Shown here piece by piece: positions 26,786 to 34,633 of a stretch of 64,000 bases of DNA. Origin of the DNA: Brevundimonas naejangsanensis (GTDB lineage: Bacteria; Pseudomonadota; Alphaproteobacteria; Caulobacterales; Caulobacteraceae); NCBI RefSeq assembly GCF_003627995.1, contig NZ_CP032707.1, positions 359,501-423,500 on the forward strand, read 5' to 3'. A program made the position numbers and the translations under genes. Position 1 is the first letter of the stretch; every line of letters begins with the position of its first letter. The notes under the pieces are model-generated. The model was not told the DNA's origin. It saw only the letters and a program-made list of their open reading frames with translations, and ran no database searches.

Positions 26786-27159
26786 GCCAGACGGCCTGTA
26801 AGCCGGGTTCTGTTCCGCTCGAAAGCGGCGACGATCATTCCTCTGGGCCGGCCATTGCTGGACGGCTCTCGCGACCTACCCGGACGCCTGGGGCGGTGAG
26901 CCCTGCGGCCGAGGCCGCGCGACGTCCCTATTTGGTCTTGCTCCAGGCGGGGCTTGCCATGCCGTCGACGTTGCCGCCGACGCGGTGGGCTCTTACCCCA
27001 CCCTTTCACCCTTCCCCGGGCCGAAGCCCAGGCGGTTTGCTTTCTGTGGCGCTATCCCTCGGGTCGCCCCGGGCGGGCGTTACCCGCCGCCTTTTCACCG
27101 TGGAGCCCGGACTTTCCTCGACAGGAGCAAGCCCCCGCCGCGACCGCCCGGCCGTCTGA
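26786..27159 (-). ncRNA. rnpB: RNase P RNA (bacterial type A)
   Basis: The catalytic RNA that trims tRNA 5' leaders. Read on the minus strand it contains the near-universal GAGGAAAGTCCGGGC core near the 5' end (27105-27119) and AACAGAACCCGGCTTAC near the 3' end (26798-26814). The P1 helix pairs the first bases (27150-27158) with the last (26788-26796) over 9 bp. Length is about 374 nt, normal for alphaproteobacteria. A TTGACC hexamer at 27190-27195 on the minus strand may be part of its promoter. The exact ends are set by P1 and may be off by a few bases. Confidence 0.95.
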
Positions 27160-27214
27160 CGCGGCCTAAGTGCGCGCGAACGGGGCGAAGGTCAATGTGA
27201 GAGACGAAGCGCCA

Positions 27215-27430
27215 CCCTCTCCCTCCCCGTCCCGGGGAGGGTGGTTGAGCCGGAAAGGGCGAAACCGGGTGGGGACGGCAGGGCGATGCGGACGCGACAG
27301 GCGGACGGCTGGATCCTCGGGTCAAGCCCGAGGATGACGGCGGAAAAAACGGATCGGGTGGCGCCTGTATCACCCAGCCGCCCCCACCCGGTCGCTGCGC
27401 GACCACCCTCCCCGGGACGGGGAGGGAGAG
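27215..27430. repeat. Palindromic repeat, family D (full copy 1, with nested element)
   Basis: The element is bounded by CCCTCTCCCTCCCCGTCCCG and its inverse CGGGACGGGGAGGGAGAG, with inner arms GAAACCGGGTGGGG and CCCACCCGGTCGCTGCG. A second palindrome, ATCCTCGGG-tcaag-CCCGAGGAT (27313-27335), is nested in its centre. It lies between rnpB and the amidase gene. Other copies are at 40110-40260 and, in half form, at 48861-48924. Confidence 0.88.
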
Positions 27431-27444
27431 GCGTCGCGGCCGTG

Positions 27445-28206
27445 TTAATCCAGCACGCCCGTCACGCTCTCGACGGCGGCCAGTTGCAGCAACCCCACCA
27501 AACGCGCGCGGGTCTCGCCGTCGGCCACGCCGTCGACGCGGTCCGGCCGCCAGTGGCGCTGGAAGGCCTCGACCGTCAGGCGCGTCTCCTCGTCATAGGC
27601 GCCGCCCGGCTGAAGTCCGTAGCCCAGGCGGTGCAGGCCCGAGCGCAGCACGATCACCCCCAGCCCCTCGTCCCCCGGTGACAGGGCCGCGCCGAGGGCG
27701 CCGATGCGCTCGGCCGCCGGCTCGAACCACAGGCCGTGCCCGGCCTCGGCCAGGCGCTTCCAGGGGAAGAGCTCGCCCGGGTCCTGCTTGCGCTCGGGCG
27801 CCATGTCGGAGTGGGCGATGATGCGGGCGTCGGGGATGGACCAGCGCGTGCGGATGTCGCCGACCAGGGCGATCACCGCCTGGAGCTGCGCCTCGAGAAA
27901 GGGGCGATAGCCGAACTCGTGGCCCGGGTTGACGATCTCGAGGCCGATGGAGGCGCCGTTGACGTCGGTCTCGCCCTGCCAGGCGCCGCGGCCCGCGTGC
28001 CAGGCGCGGCGCTCCTCGGGCACCAGGCGCAGGACCGAGCCGTCCTCGTCGACGACATAGTGGGCCGAGACCTTGGCCTCGGGGTCGCGCAGGCGGGCGA
28101 TCGCCTCCTCGGCCGTGGGCATGCCCGTGTAGTGCAGCACCAGCATGTCCGGCGGGCCGCGCCGGGCGTCGAAGTTCGGGGACGGCGCGTCGGTGTAGGA
28201 AGTCAT
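27445..28206 (-). CDS. N-acetylmuramoyl-L-alanine amidase with PG-binding domain
   Basis: A zinc amidase that cleaves the MurNAc-L-Ala bond. The 253-aa protein has an Amidase_2 domain (about 10-155) with the zinc histidine in LVLHYTGM, SAHYVVDEDG and IIAHSDMAPERKQDPGE, which supplies the later zinc ligands. A C-terminal peptidoglycan-binding domain follows (about 180-240, GYGLQPGGAYDEETRLTVEAFQRHWRPD). No signal peptide is evident, so it resembles the cytosolic AmpD/AmiD recycling group. A role in muropeptide recycling is likely but not proved by sequence. Confidence 0.9.
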   Translation of the reverse strand: MTSYTDAPSPNFDARRGPPDMLVLHYTGMPTAEEAIARLRDPEAKVSAHYVVDEDGSVLRLVPEERRAWHAGRGAWQGETDVNGASIGLEIVNPGHEFGYRPFLEAQLQAVIALVGDIRTRWSIPDARIIAHSDMAPERKQDPGELFPWKRLAEAGHGLWFEPAAERIGALGAALSPGDEGLGVIVLRSGLHRLGYGLQPGGAYDEETRLTVEAFQRHWRPDRVDGVADGETRARLVGLLQLAAVESVTGVLD

Positions 28207-28216
28207 GAGGCCGCTG

Positions 28217-28540
28217 TCAGCGCCCTTCCTTTTCCCAGCCGTAGGCCACCCAGGTGTCGCCGACCTTCTTGGCGTCGATGACGCCCTCGTCGCGACGGCG
28301 GCGCGCGGTCATGGCGCGGCGGGCGCGCAGGGCGAAGCCGGCGAAGAAGACCAGGACGCCCGCCACCACGGCGATCATGGCCACGGCGGCGGCGGTGAAG
28401 ACGGCCAGCAGGGCACCGACCGTGACGGCCAGGGCGGTGGCCACCAGGCCCGCGAGCCAGACGAAGGGCGCCAGGACGCTGGAGCCGGGCCGACGGCGCG
28501 CGTTGAAGCCAAGCTGGCCCATCGGGTCGGACTGGATCAT
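28217..28540 (-). CDS. Small membrane protein of unknown function
   Basis: A 107-aa protein that I do not recognise. From the ATG at 28540 it has a short polar head (MIQSDPMGQLGF), two adjacent hydrophobic spans (about 20-70, including FVWLAGLVATALAVTVGALLAV and MIAVVAGVLVFFAGFAL), then a basic stretch (RARRAMTARRRRDEG) and a charged C-terminal tail ending in YGWEKEGR. The frame is open 30 codons further upstream but that part looks like leader. It lies 10 bases from the amidase start and may share its transcript. Confidence 0.6.
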   Translation of the reverse strand: MIQSDPMGQLGFNARRRPGSSVLAPFVWLAGLVATALAVTVGALLAVFTAAAVAMIAVVAGVLVFFAGFALRARRAMTARRRRDEGVIDAKKVGDTWVAYGWEKEGR

Positions 28541-28660
28541 GAACTCAAAGCCTCTCTCGGCGCCCTGATGAACGCCTGAAGGCGCAATGTCGGTCCATCG
28601 ACCTGAACGGTCAATGGACTGCGACATCACGCATCAGTCACATTTGCGGTCGCGGAAGCC

Positions 28661-30460
28661 TCAGAAGACCGGCTGGTCGGCCAGGACCACGGCGCCGCGG
28701 CTGCGCAGACGGTCGGCCTCGACGCGGTTCAGCATGGCCTGGGCGGCGGGGTCGCCCATGACCTGGCCGACCCTGACCATGGCCTCGGCGGCCTGGCCCG
28801 AGGCGCCGAAGGCCGAGGCCAGGGCCTCCCACGGCGACAGCGGCGTCGGGAAGCGCTTGAAGCGGACGTTCTCCGACGCCGGAATCTTGGCCAGGTCGCG
28901 CGCCTTGGCGACGGCCTCGTTCAGGCCGCCCAGCTGGTCGACCAGGCCCAGGCCGTGCGCCTGGGCGCCGGTCCAGACGCGGCCCTTGGCGATCTCGCGC
29001 ACGCGCTCGACCGGCAGCTTGCGGCCCTTGGCCACGCGGGCGACGAACTCTTCGTAGATGCGGTCCATCGAGGCGGCGAAGGCGGCGCGCTGGCCCTGAT
29101 CGAAGCCTTGCGTCGAGGTGAAGGCGTCGGCGTAGTCGCCGCCGACCGACAGGCCCCGCATGTCCACGCCGAACCGGCCCAGGGCGTCGGCCAGCACGAA
29201 CTTGCCGCCGAAGACGCCGATCGAGCCGGTCAGGGTCGAGGGCTGGGCCACGATCCAGTCGGCCTCGGAGCTGACCCAATAGCCGCCGGACGCGGCATAG
29301 GCGCCCATGGACACCACCACCGGCTTGCCCGCCGCCTTGGCCGCGCGCACGGCGGCCAGAATCTGCTCGGACGCCTCGGGCGAGCCGCCCGGCGAGGAGA
29401 CGCGGAAGACGATGGCCTTCACGTCCTTGTCCTCGATGGCGTCATAGATGGCCTTGGCCGTGTCGTCCGAGCGGATGTTGGAGCCGCCGCCGAAGGGCGA
29501 ATCATTGGCGCCGCGGCCGGTCATGATGGCGCCCTCGCCGCCGACGATGGCGATGGCCGACTTGGCCGTCCCCGAGCCCGAGGTCGTGCGCGTGCCCTTC
29601 AGCGAGGCGTAGTCGCCGAAGGCGACGATCTTGGCGCCCTTGCCCGCCTTCTCCTTGGCGGCGGCCTCGGCCTCCTCGACCTGGCCGATCTTGTCGACCA
29701 GCTTCAGCGACAGGGCCTGATCGGCCGAATAGGGGCCGGCCTCGACGACGGCCTTCAGGGCCTCGGGCGTGGTCTTGCGGTCGCGGGCGATGTTGGCGAT
29801 GGCGCTGTCGTGGATGGAGCCCATCCAGGCCAGCATGGCCTCGCGGTGCGGGGCGGTGAAGTCGCTCTGGGTGAATTCGTTGACGGCGTTCTTGTATTCG
29901 TAGCGCTGCTCGAAGTCGGCCTTGACGCCGTACTTCTGGAAGGCGCGGCCCAGGAAGAGGCTATCGGTCGCCAGGCCCACGGCCTGGAAGTTGGCGGTGT
30001 TTTGCAGCCACAGCTGGTCGGCCGAGGCGGCGACCATATAGCTGGACATGACAGCGCCCACGGGCATGAAGCCCTGGCTGTGGGCGATGACCGTCTTGCC
30101 CGAGGCGCGGAAGCGGGCGATCGCCTGGCGCACCTCGTCGGCCGAGGCGGGCGTCATCCCGGCCTCGGGCGCGCGCACCAGCAGGACCTTCACATTGTCG
30201 TCCTTCTCGGCCTGGGCCAGGACGTCGACGACCTGGATCACCGACAGGCTGGGCCCGCCGAAGGAGGCGAAGGGATTGGCCGAGGTCTGGTCGCTCAGGC
30301 CGCTGCGCAGGTCCAGCTCCAGCACCGTATGGGCGGGCGTGGTCGGCTTGGAGGCGCTCGCCGCCACGGCGAAGAACAGGATGGCCACGACCGGCAGGAC
30401 GATGAAGAAGGCCACAAGCCCGGCGAAGACGCCGAGCATGGTGAGGAAGAACTGCTTCAT
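28661..30460 (-). CDS. sppA: Signal peptide peptidase SppA (long form)
   Basis: A membrane-bound serine protease that degrades cleaved signal peptides. At 599 aa it is the tandem-domain form. An N-terminal membrane anchor (MKQFFLTMLGVFAGLVAFFIVLPVVA) is followed by the first S49 domain, with the general-base lysine K190 in YEYKNAVNEFTQSDFT, and the second domain, with the nucleophile S391 in SMGAYAASGGYWVSS. I start at the ATG at 30460 because the anchor begins there; the upstream in-frame part runs into a family B repeat. No clear Shine-Dalgarno is present. Confidence 0.94.
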   Translation of the reverse strand: MKQFFLTMLGVFAGLVAFFIVLPVVAILFFAVAASASKPTTPAHTVLELDLRSGLSDQTSANPFASFGGPSLSVIQVVDVLAQAEKDDNVKVLLVRAPEAGMTPASADEVRQAIARFRASGKTVIAHSQGFMPVGAVMSSYMVAASADQLWLQNTANFQAVGLATDSLFLGRAFQKYGVKADFEQRYEYKNAVNEFTQSDFTAPHREAMLAWMGSIHDSAIANIARDRKTTPEALKAVVEAGPYSADQALSLKLVDKIGQVEEAEAAAKEKAGKGAKIVAFGDYASLKGTRTTSGSGTAKSAIAIVGGEGAIMTGRGANDSPFGGGSNIRSDDTAKAIYDAIEDKDVKAIVFRVSSPGGSPEASEQILAAVRAAKAAGKPVVVSMGAYAASGGYWVSSEADWIVAQPSTLTGSIGVFGGKFVLADALGRFGVDMRGLSVGGDYADAFTSTQGFDQGQRAAFAASMDRIYEEFVARVAKGRKLPVERVREIAKGRVWTGAQAHGLGLVDQLGGLNEAVAKARDLAKIPASENVRFKRFPTPLSPWEALASAFGASGQAAEAMVRVGQVMGDPAAQAMLNRVEADRLRSRGAVVLADQPVF

Positions 30461-30569
30461 GAGGAGGCGGGCGTCCAGGATCGCGGCCACAGGCGGCCAA
30501 GGTCCAAGAATAAGGCCCCTATCGGGCGCGTCAAATGACGGCTCGGTAATGGTGGTGCAGAAACGCATC

Positions 30570-30798
30570 CCCTCTCCCGGCGGGAGAGGGCTTGAGCCTC
30601 CAAGAGCCGGAGGCGATTGGCCAAGGCGACCCGAAGGGCGGCGCGGAGCAGCCAAAGGGTGAGGGGCTTGTCCTTTCCGTCGGCGCAAGCCGCCGCGCGA
30701 CGGCCTTCGGCCGACTTCACCCAGGAACCCTCACCCTTTCGCGCAAGAACGATCGCTTCGCTCTCGTGCGCTCAAGCCCTCTCCCAATAGGAGAGGGT
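30570..30798. repeat. Palindromic repeat, family B (full copy 2, core inverted)
   Basis: The arms match copy 1 (4897-5122) in the same orientation: gcctccaagagccg on the left, gaacgatcgc and tcgtgcgctcaagc on the right, with CTCTCCC hairpins at both ends. The core (30626-30741) matches the reverse complement of the copy 1 core (4952-5066) almost base for base. It lies between the SIMPL gene 3' end and the sppA 5' flank. Confidence 0.9.
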
Positions 30799-30805
30799 TC
30801 GGAGA

Positions 30806-31579
30806 TTAGCGCCCGATGTCATACGTCCCGCTGATGTCGATGCGCACGGTCAGTTCGCCCGCCGAGACCGGCGTCGAGGCGGCGGAGTCCATGGCGACGC
30901 GGGCGTACATGGCGACGGGGCGCGGCGGCTCGGGCGCATAGCCGCCGCCCTCGGTCAGCGAGCGCACCTGGCCCAACTGCACCCCCAGGGCCTGGGCGTA
31001 CAGCCGCGCCTTGTCCTGCAAGGCGCGCACGGCCAGCAGCCGCGCCTGGTCCTCGGCCGCCTTGGGGTCCTTCAGGCCGAAGCCGATGCCGTCGATCTGA
31101 TTGACGCCCGCCGCGACCACGGCGTCGGCGGTCGTTCCGACCTTGGCCAGGTCGTTGATCGTCACCGTGACGCGGTTCGAGGCCTGATAGCCGCGCAGCT
31201 TGGGCGGCTCGTTCTGCTGATAGTCGTACTGCGCCGACAGGTTCAGGCCCGAGGTCTGGATGTCGCGCTCGGCGATGCCGGCGCGGCGCAGGGCGGCGAC
31301 CACGCGGGTCATCTGCTGGGCGTTCTGGGCCATGGCCGCCTGGGCGGTCGCAGCCTCGGTGACGACGCCGAAGTTGATGGTCGCCTGATCTGGCGCGACC
31401 TTGACCTCGCCATAGGCCGACAGGTTCAGAGCGGGTTGCTGGACCATGGCGTGCATCATCGGCATCGGGGAGGCGCCGCCGGGCTGGGATTGAGCAGACG
31501 CGACGGCCGGCGCCGCCAGGGCCATCAGGGCCGTGCCCAAGGTCGTGCCCAGCATCAGGGCGCGCGCGGTGCGGGTCAT
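30806..31579 (-). CDS. SIMPL domain-containing exported protein
   Basis: A 257-aa protein with a Sec signal (MTRTARALMLGTTLGTALMALAAPAVASAQ) and a SIMPL (DUF541) domain (about 50-255). Typical segments are LNLSAYGEVKVAPDQATINFGV, IQTSGLNLSAQYDY, GYQASNRVTVTINDL and LLAVRALQDKARLYAQALGVQLG. Members are periplasmic or outer-membrane-linked proteins. Some are tied to oxidative stress defence, but the biochemical role is unclear. It is divergent from the tRNA gene. Confidence 0.88.
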   Translation of the reverse strand: MTRTARALMLGTTLGTALMALAAPAVASAQSQPGGASPMPMMHAMVQQPALNLSAYGEVKVAPDQATINFGVVTEAATAQAAMAQNAQQMTRVVAALRRAGIAERDIQTSGLNLSAQYDYQQNEPPKLRGYQASNRVTVTINDLAKVGTTADAVVAAGVNQIDGIGFGLKDPKAAEDQARLLAVRALQDKARLYAQALGVQLGQVRSLTEGGGYAPEPPRPVAMYARVAMDSAASTPVSAGELTVRIDISGTYDIGR

Positions 31580-31719
31580 CGAAGTCTCCGTCGTGATTTC
31601 AGCCGGCGTCGGCGCCGACCGTTGAGCCTACCTTGGCCTTTTCAGGCTGAACCAACGCGCCCGCCCCCCATGCAGGTTCCATTCATCGACGTGAAAACCC
31701 TGACAGGTCCGCGGCGTCT

Positions 31720-31747
31720 TTGCAGCCGCCGCGCCGCCTGCTAGGCA
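31720..31747 (+). promoter_or_regulatory. Sigma-73-like promoter of the tRNA gene
   Basis: TTGCAG (31720-31725) and GCTAGGCA (31740-31747) are 14 bases apart. They resemble the Caulobacter housekeeping consensus TTGACGS-N10-14-GCTANAWC with mismatches. The tRNA begins 16 bases downstream, which is the expected distance. No other promoter candidate lies closer. Confidence 0.5.
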
Positions 31748-31763
31748 CGTCTCCCTGCTTCGG

Positions 31764-31839
31764 GGGCCCGTAGCTCAATGGTTAGAGCCGACCGCTCATA
31801 ACGGTCTGGTTGGGGGTTCGAGTCCCTCCGGGCCTACCA
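31764..31839 (+). tRNA. tRNA with CAU anticodon, probably tRNA-Ile2
   Basis: A complete cloverleaf of 76 nt with encoded CCA (31837-31839). The acceptor stem GGGCCCG pairs with CGGGCCT (one G-U). The anticodon loop CTCATAA (31795-31801) gives CAU at 31797-31799, and the T arm is GGGGG-TTCGAGT-CCCTC. CAU is read as Met, or as Ile (AUA) if TilS modifies C34 to lysidine. The short D loop (TCAATGGTTAGAGC) and A73 look more like alphaproteobacterial tRNA-Ile2 than elongator tRNA-Met, but the identity is not certain. Confidence 0.9.
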
Positions 31840-31881
31840 CCCTCAATGAAGAACCGTCGCTGAAAGAGGCGCGTCGCTGGT

Positions 31882-32205
31882 CTAGCGCCCGCGACGGCGT
31901 TCGATCTGGGCCAGGCGCACCGCGCGCCAATCGGCGGGCGGCAGGGCGGCGACCAGGGCATGTTCGACATGGGCTCGGCACTGATGCGGCGCGCCGGCCG
32001 CGCGAGGAGTGACGACGACGCGATGGCGATCACAATAGTGGGCCGCGGCCGCCTGAATCCGGCCCGCCAGAATGGCCGCGTCCTCGGGCCGTTCCAGGGT
32101 CAGGTCGCCGAACGAGACGCGCATGGCGTCGTCGGCGTCCGCAGCGGAGGGGGCGACGGGAGGGGCTGCAGCCAGAGCCAGGGCGGCGGCGACGGCGGTG
32201 AACAT
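31882..32205 (-). CDS. UrcA family protein
   Basis: A 107-aa secreted protein. The N-terminal 20-25 residues (MFTAVAAALALAAAPPVAPSAA) look like a signal peptide. The mature part has the UrcA pattern: VSFGDLTLERPEDAAILAGRIQAAAAHYC followed by CRAHVEHALVAAL, with two cysteines that probably pair. UrcA proteins are common and often multi-copy in Caulobacterales and Sphingomonadales; their function is unknown. Confidence 0.78.
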   Translation of the reverse strand: MFTAVAAALALAAAPPVAPSAADADDAMRVSFGDLTLERPEDAAILAGRIQAAAAHYCDRHRVVVTPRAAGAPHQCRAHVEHALVAALPPADWRAVRLAQIERRRGR

Positions 32206-32419
32206 ATGCGTTTTCCTTCAGTTGTCAGCGGCCGGAAGGCCTGTTCCCGAAAGAGACCGCGCGCGCCCGCCTCGGATGCAGGCGTGCGCGTTAAATCCTT
32301 GTCATCATTACGTCTTTCCTGAAGCGCTTGCCTCCATCGCGGGTGATCCGGCCGAGAGCGGCTTGGCCCCCGGAGCGCGGCGCCCTAGGGAGAAGCGATT
32401 GCCGTCCCGAGGAAACCGC

Positions 32420-32917
32420 ATGTCCTACGTCGCCCGCGACGACCGCCCCGCCGACAAGGCCGAACGCTATGCCGAGGTCGAGGCCGAGATTCTGGCCGTG
32501 CTGGACGGCGAGCCGAACCTGACGGCGCGCATGGCCACCGTCGCCTCCATGCTGGCCGACGCCTTCCCGGCCTTCTTCTGGACCGGCTTCTACGTGGTGG
32601 ACGCGGCCAAAGAGGAGGAGCTGGTGGTCGGCCCCTATCAGGGGACGCTGGGCTGCCTGCGCATTCCCTTCGCGCGCGGCGTGTGCGGCGCGGCGGCCCG
32701 CACGCGCCAGACCCAGGTGGTCGAGGACGTCCACGCCTTCCCCGGCCACATCGCCTGCGACAGCCGCTCAGCCAGCGAGATCGTGGTGCCGGTGCTGGAC
32801 GCCGCGGGCGGCCTGATCGCGGTTCTGGACGTGGACGCCACCGAGAAGGCCGCCTTCGACGCCGTGGACGCCGAGGCGCTGGAGCGGCTGATGGCCAAGG
32901 TGTTCGGCGCGGGCTGA
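32420..32917 (+). CDS. Free methionine-(R)-sulfoxide reductase (GAF domain)
   Basis: Reduces free Met-R-sulfoxide with thioredoxin. The 165-aa protein is a single GAF domain with FPAFFWTGFYVVD, LVVGPYQGTLGCLRIPFARGVCGAAA, VVEDVHAFPGHIACDSRSASEIVVPV and IAVLDVDATEKAAFD. The catalytic and resolving cysteines of the fRMsr family are the GC, GVC and IAC cysteines seen here. I start at the ATG at 32420, preceded by GAGGAA; the upstream open frame has no similarity. Confidence 0.9.
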   Translation: MSYVARDDRPADKAERYAEVEAEILAVLDGEPNLTARMATVASMLADAFPAFFWTGFYVVDAAKEEELVVGPYQGTLGCLRIPFARGVCGAAARTRQTQVVEDVHAFPGHIACDSRSASEIVVPVLDAAGGLIAVLDVDATEKAAFDAVDAEALERLMAKVFGAG

Positions 32918-32930
32918 GGCCATTCTCCTA

Positions 32931-32951
32931 CCCTCTCCCATCGGGAGAGGG
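32931..32951. repeat. Short family B palindrome between fRMsr and ROK genes
   Basis: CCCTCTCCC-atc-GGGAGAGGG, a perfect 9-bp stem with a 3-base loop, 13 bases after the fRMsr stop. It is a lone arm of the family B element. Confidence 0.8.
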
Positions 32952-32994
32952 TTCCGCACACGACGCCCGACGCCTCTCGTGCTACCTCCCGGCC

Positions 32995-33888
32995 ATGCGG
33001 ATCGGAATCGACTTCGGCGGCACCAAGATCGAGGCGGCGGCGCTGGACGAGGCGGGCGCCTTCGCCGCGCGCATCCGCGAGCCCAACCCCGGAAGCTATG
33101 ACGCCGCCCTGGCCCTGGTCGCCGACCTGGTACGCCGGGTCGAGGCCGAGGCGGGCCCGGCGCGCTCGGTCGGGCTGGCCATACCGGGGTCGCCCTCGCC
33201 GCGCACCGGCATGATCCGCAACGCCAACTCCGTCTATCTGAACGGCCGCCGCTTCGCCGAGGACCTGCAGGCCGCGCTCGGCCGCCCGGTGCGGCTGGCC
33301 AACGACGCCAACTGCCTGGCCCTGTCGGAGGCCGCCGACGGCGCAGGCGCGGGCGCCGCCAGCCTGTTCGGCGTCATCCTGGGCACCGGCTGCGGCGGAG
33401 GACTGGTCATCGACGGCAAGCTGGTCGAAGGGGCGCACGGGGTCGCCGCCGAGATCGGCCACATCTCCCTGCCCTGGCCCGCAGCGGAAGAAGCGCCCGG
33501 CCCCGCCTGCTGGTGCGGCCTGAGCGGCTGTCTGGAGACCTGGGTGTCCGGGACGGGCTTCCAGCGCGATCATGAAGCTGCGACCGGGCGGGCGTGGAAG
33601 GCGCAGGCGATCGTGGACGCGGCGCGTGCGGGCGATGCGGAGGCCGCCGCCGCCCTCGACCGCTATATCCAGCGGCTGGGACGCGGCCTGGCCATGGTGG
33701 TGAATCTGGCCGATCCGGAAGTCTTCGTGCTGGGCGGCGGGATGTCGAACGTGCTCGAGCTTTATGACCGCCTGCCGCAGGCCGTGGGCCGCCATGTCTT
33801 CTCCGACCACTGGGATGGGCGGATCGTCCCGGCCAGATGGGGCGATTCCTCGGGCGTGCGCGGGGCCGCGCGCCTGTGGGGCGATTGA
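32995..33888 (+). CDS. ROK family sugar kinase (fructokinase-like)
   Basis: A 297-aa sugar kinase. It has the N-terminal phosphate loop MRIGIDFGGTKIEAAALD, the sugar-binding RLANDANCLALSEAADG, the second ATP motif GVILGTGCGGGLVIDGKLVEG and the ROK zinc motif CWCGLSGCLETWVSG. The zinc motif with histidine IGH(IS) just before it favours a fructokinase/glucokinase-type kinase. The substrate is not proved. The start at 32995 is set by the phosphate loop; the longer open frame upstream is the fRMsr region in another frame. Confidence 0.88.
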   Translation: MRIGIDFGGTKIEAAALDEAGAFAARIREPNPGSYDAALALVADLVRRVEAEAGPARSVGLAIPGSPSPRTGMIRNANSVYLNGRRFAEDLQAALGRPVRLANDANCLALSEAADGAGAGAASLFGVILGTGCGGGLVIDGKLVEGAHGVAAEIGHISLPWPAAEEAPGPACWCGLSGCLETWVSGTGFQRDHEAATGRAWKAQAIVDAARAGDAEAAAALDRYIQRLGRGLAMVVNLADPEVFVLGGGMSNVLELYDRLPQAVGRHVFSDHWDGRIVPARWGDSSGVRGAARLWGD

Positions 33889-33955
33889 CGCCGGGGCGAT
33901 TGATACGGGCGCGGCCGCCGCTATGGTCCGCGGCGAACCGATAGGGATAGAGACG

Positions 33956-34633
33956 ATGGACAAGCGAGTCGTGGCGATCACCGGGGGGCACGGCGCCCTG
34001 GGCCGGGCCGTGGTCGAGGCGGCGCAGGCGCGCGGCCTGTCGGTCGCCGTCATCGGCCGCACGCCGGCGCGCACGCCCACCGAGGGCGTTCTGGAGGTCG
34101 ACGGCGTCGACCTGACCGACGCCGCGCAAGCGAAGGCGGCGATCGAGGCCGTCATCGCCCGCTTCGGCCGCCTGGACGCCCTGCTGAACATCGCCGGCGG
34201 CTTCGTCTGGAGCCCGGTCGAGGGCGACGAGGATGCGTTCGACCGGATGTACGCCCTCAACCTCAAGACGACGCTGAACGCCAGCCGCGCCGCCCTGCCC
34301 CATCTGAAGGCCTCGCCCGAGGGCCGCATCGTCAACGTCGGCGCCAATGGCGCGATCAAGGCCGGGCACGGCATGGGCGCCTACGCCGCCTCCAAGGCCG
34401 GGGTTCACCGCCTGACCGAGGCCCTGGCCGAGGAGCTGAAGTCGACCTCGGTGACGGTCAACGCCGTCCTGCCCTCCATCATCGACACGGCGGCCAACCG
34501 CGCCGACATGCCCGACGCCGACCCGAAGAAATGGGTCGCGCCCGCCGACCTGGCCGCCGTCATCCTGTTCCTGGCCTCGCCCGAGGCGCGGGCGGTGACG
34601 GGCGCCCTGATCCCCGTCACGGGCAAGGTCTGA
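33956..34633 (+). CDS. Short-chain dehydrogenase/reductase
   Basis: A 225-aa classical-length SDR. It has the cofactor loop AITGGHGALGRAV, the NIAGG motif (variant of NNAG) and the active-site YAASKAGV. The position 13 residues before the tyrosine, normally the catalytic serine, is alanine (NVGANGAIKAGHGMGAY), as in dihydropteridine-reductase-type SDRs. The cofactor and substrate are unknown. The stop overlaps the start of the CitE-like gene by one base (TGATG), so translation is likely coupled. Confidence 0.85.
   Translation: MDKRVVAITGGHGALGRAVVEAAQARGLSVAVIGRTPARTPTEGVLEVDGVDLTDAAQAKAAIEAVIARFGRLDALLNIAGGFVWSPVEGDEDAFDRMYALNLKTTLNASRAALPHLKASPEGRIVNVGANGAIKAGHGMGAYAASKAGVHRLTEALAEELKSTSVTVNAVLPSIIDTAANRADMPDADPKKWVAPADLAAVILFLASPEARAVTGALIPVTGKV

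Noticed and set aside
31764..31839. Assignment as elongator tRNA-Met
   Set aside because: CAU anticodon allows it, but the short D loop and overall sequence look more like tRNA-Ile2. Not fully excluded.
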